A DNA stretch of 18,765 nucleotides from Betaproteobacteria bacterium (GTDB taxonomy: Bacteria; Pseudomonadota; Gammaproteobacteria; Burkholderiales; Rhodocyclaceae): the NCBI GenBank assembly GCA_028065725.1, contig JAPTVL010000052.1, positions 43,840-62,604 of the forward strand, written 5' to 3'. The translations under genes and the position numbers were made by a program. The notes beneath the pieces were generated by a model. That model ran no database searches and was not told where the DNA came from. It saw only the letters and a program-made list of their open reading frames with translations. The first letter of the stretch is position 1, and every line of letters begins with the position of its first letter. Shown here in pieces: positions 18,275 to 18,765 of the stretch.

Positions 18275-18760
18275 ATGCGCGCCGGAGTGATTGTCGCCCT
18301 GCTGGCAGGGGGAATCGCCTTGCCCGCACAGGCCGATGACATGGCCACCGTGCTGGCCGAGATGAAGCGGCTCGCCGCACGCGTCGAGGCGCTGGAGCAG
18401 CAAAACAAGGCAATGGAGCAATCGCTGGCCAGCGAACGGCTGTCCGAAAAGGAACCGGAAATCGCCACACGTCTCAAGGCAGTGGAATTCCAGACCCTCT
18501 CCATGCAGAAGCAGGCGCGCCAGATCGAGGCGCTGGAAGGCATCACGGTCGGCGCCAGCCTGACCGGCGTGGCGCAGAAAGTTATGCAAAGCGGTACACC
18601 CGGGGGCGGCGCCGGCAACACGGCGAGCGGCGTGGACGAAACCCGCGCCAATTACCGCGGCGACATTTCCGTGACCCTGCCGGGCGGCGAGATCGGCAAT
18701 GCCGAAGGCAAGATCTTCGGTCACGTCCGTTTCGGCCAGGGCACCGGTATCGGCCTGTGA
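18275..18760 (+). CDS. Porin-like protein with coiled-coil N-terminus, possibly interrupted
   Basis: A 161-codon frame beginning 2 bp after the P19 stop, so probably translationally coupled. Residues 1-21 are a signal peptide (VIVALLAGGIALPAQA). Residues about 23-90 are a heptad-rich coiled coil (LAEMKRLAARVEALEQQNKAMEQ). A Gly-rich linker (GTPGGGAGNTASG) follows, then strand-like sequence (YRGDISVTLPGG, GKIFGHVRFGQG). This resembles the start of trimeric carbohydrate-porin-like outer-membrane proteins with a periplasmic coiled coil, which are normally several hundred residues long. The TGA at 18758 comes just as the barrel should begin. Premature stop, frameshift or a genuinely short protein cannot be told apart because the window ends 5 bp later. 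Confidence 0.55.
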   Translation: MRAGVIVALLAGGIALPAQADDMATVLAEMKRLAARVEALEQQNKAMEQSLASERLSEKEPEIATRLKAVEFQTLSMQKQARQIEALEGITVGASLTGVAQKVMQSGTPGGGAGNTASGVDETRANYRGDISVTLPGGEIGNAEGKIFGHVRFGQGTGIGL

Positions 18761-18765
18761 GCGGT

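Overview
The window looks like chromosomal DNA of a high-GC betaproteobacterium, most likely from the Rhodocyclales (Azonexus/Dechloromonas/Zoogloea-like). This rests on the glutamine-dependent nadE beside a P-II gene, the hemP-bfd-bfr iron operon, and the style of the two-partner secretion and CHASE2-cyclase proteins. The assignment is inference; there is no rRNA or other decisive marker. No tRNA, rRNA, CRISPR array, transposase or integrase was seen.

Region A (1-5589, minus strand) is a two-partner secretion pair. A TpsB outer-membrane transporter is followed by a giant TpsA exoprotein that runs off the left edge after 1248 codons. Its visible end has entered 100-residue repeats, with a 127-bp segment copied exactly at 300-bp spacing.

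Region B (5739-12089, minus strand) is the unusual part. A CHASE2 adenylate cyclase is followed, behind a good sigma-70 promoter, by three translationally coupled genes for exported proteins: caspase plus an FGE-fold domain, caspase plus Sel1, and a Sel1-only paralogue with no protease domain. The last is about two-thirds identical to the C-terminus of its neighbour and looks like a duplication that left the protease behind. The cluster leads directly into the TPS pair, giving a possible exported caspase/adhesin locus.

Region C (12288-16517) is housekeeping. trxB and an Smr-domain gene lie on the plus strand. They converge, with 3 bp between stop codons, on a minus-strand ppa-nadE-glnB series.

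Region D (16628-18760, plus strand) is iron handling. A TTGACA promoter has its -10 covered by a Fur box and drives hemP, bfd and bfr. A P19-type periplasmic iron-binding protein follows, then a porin-like reading frame that stops abruptly after 161 codons at the window edge. Bfr has Thr in place of a conserved ferroxidase glutamate.
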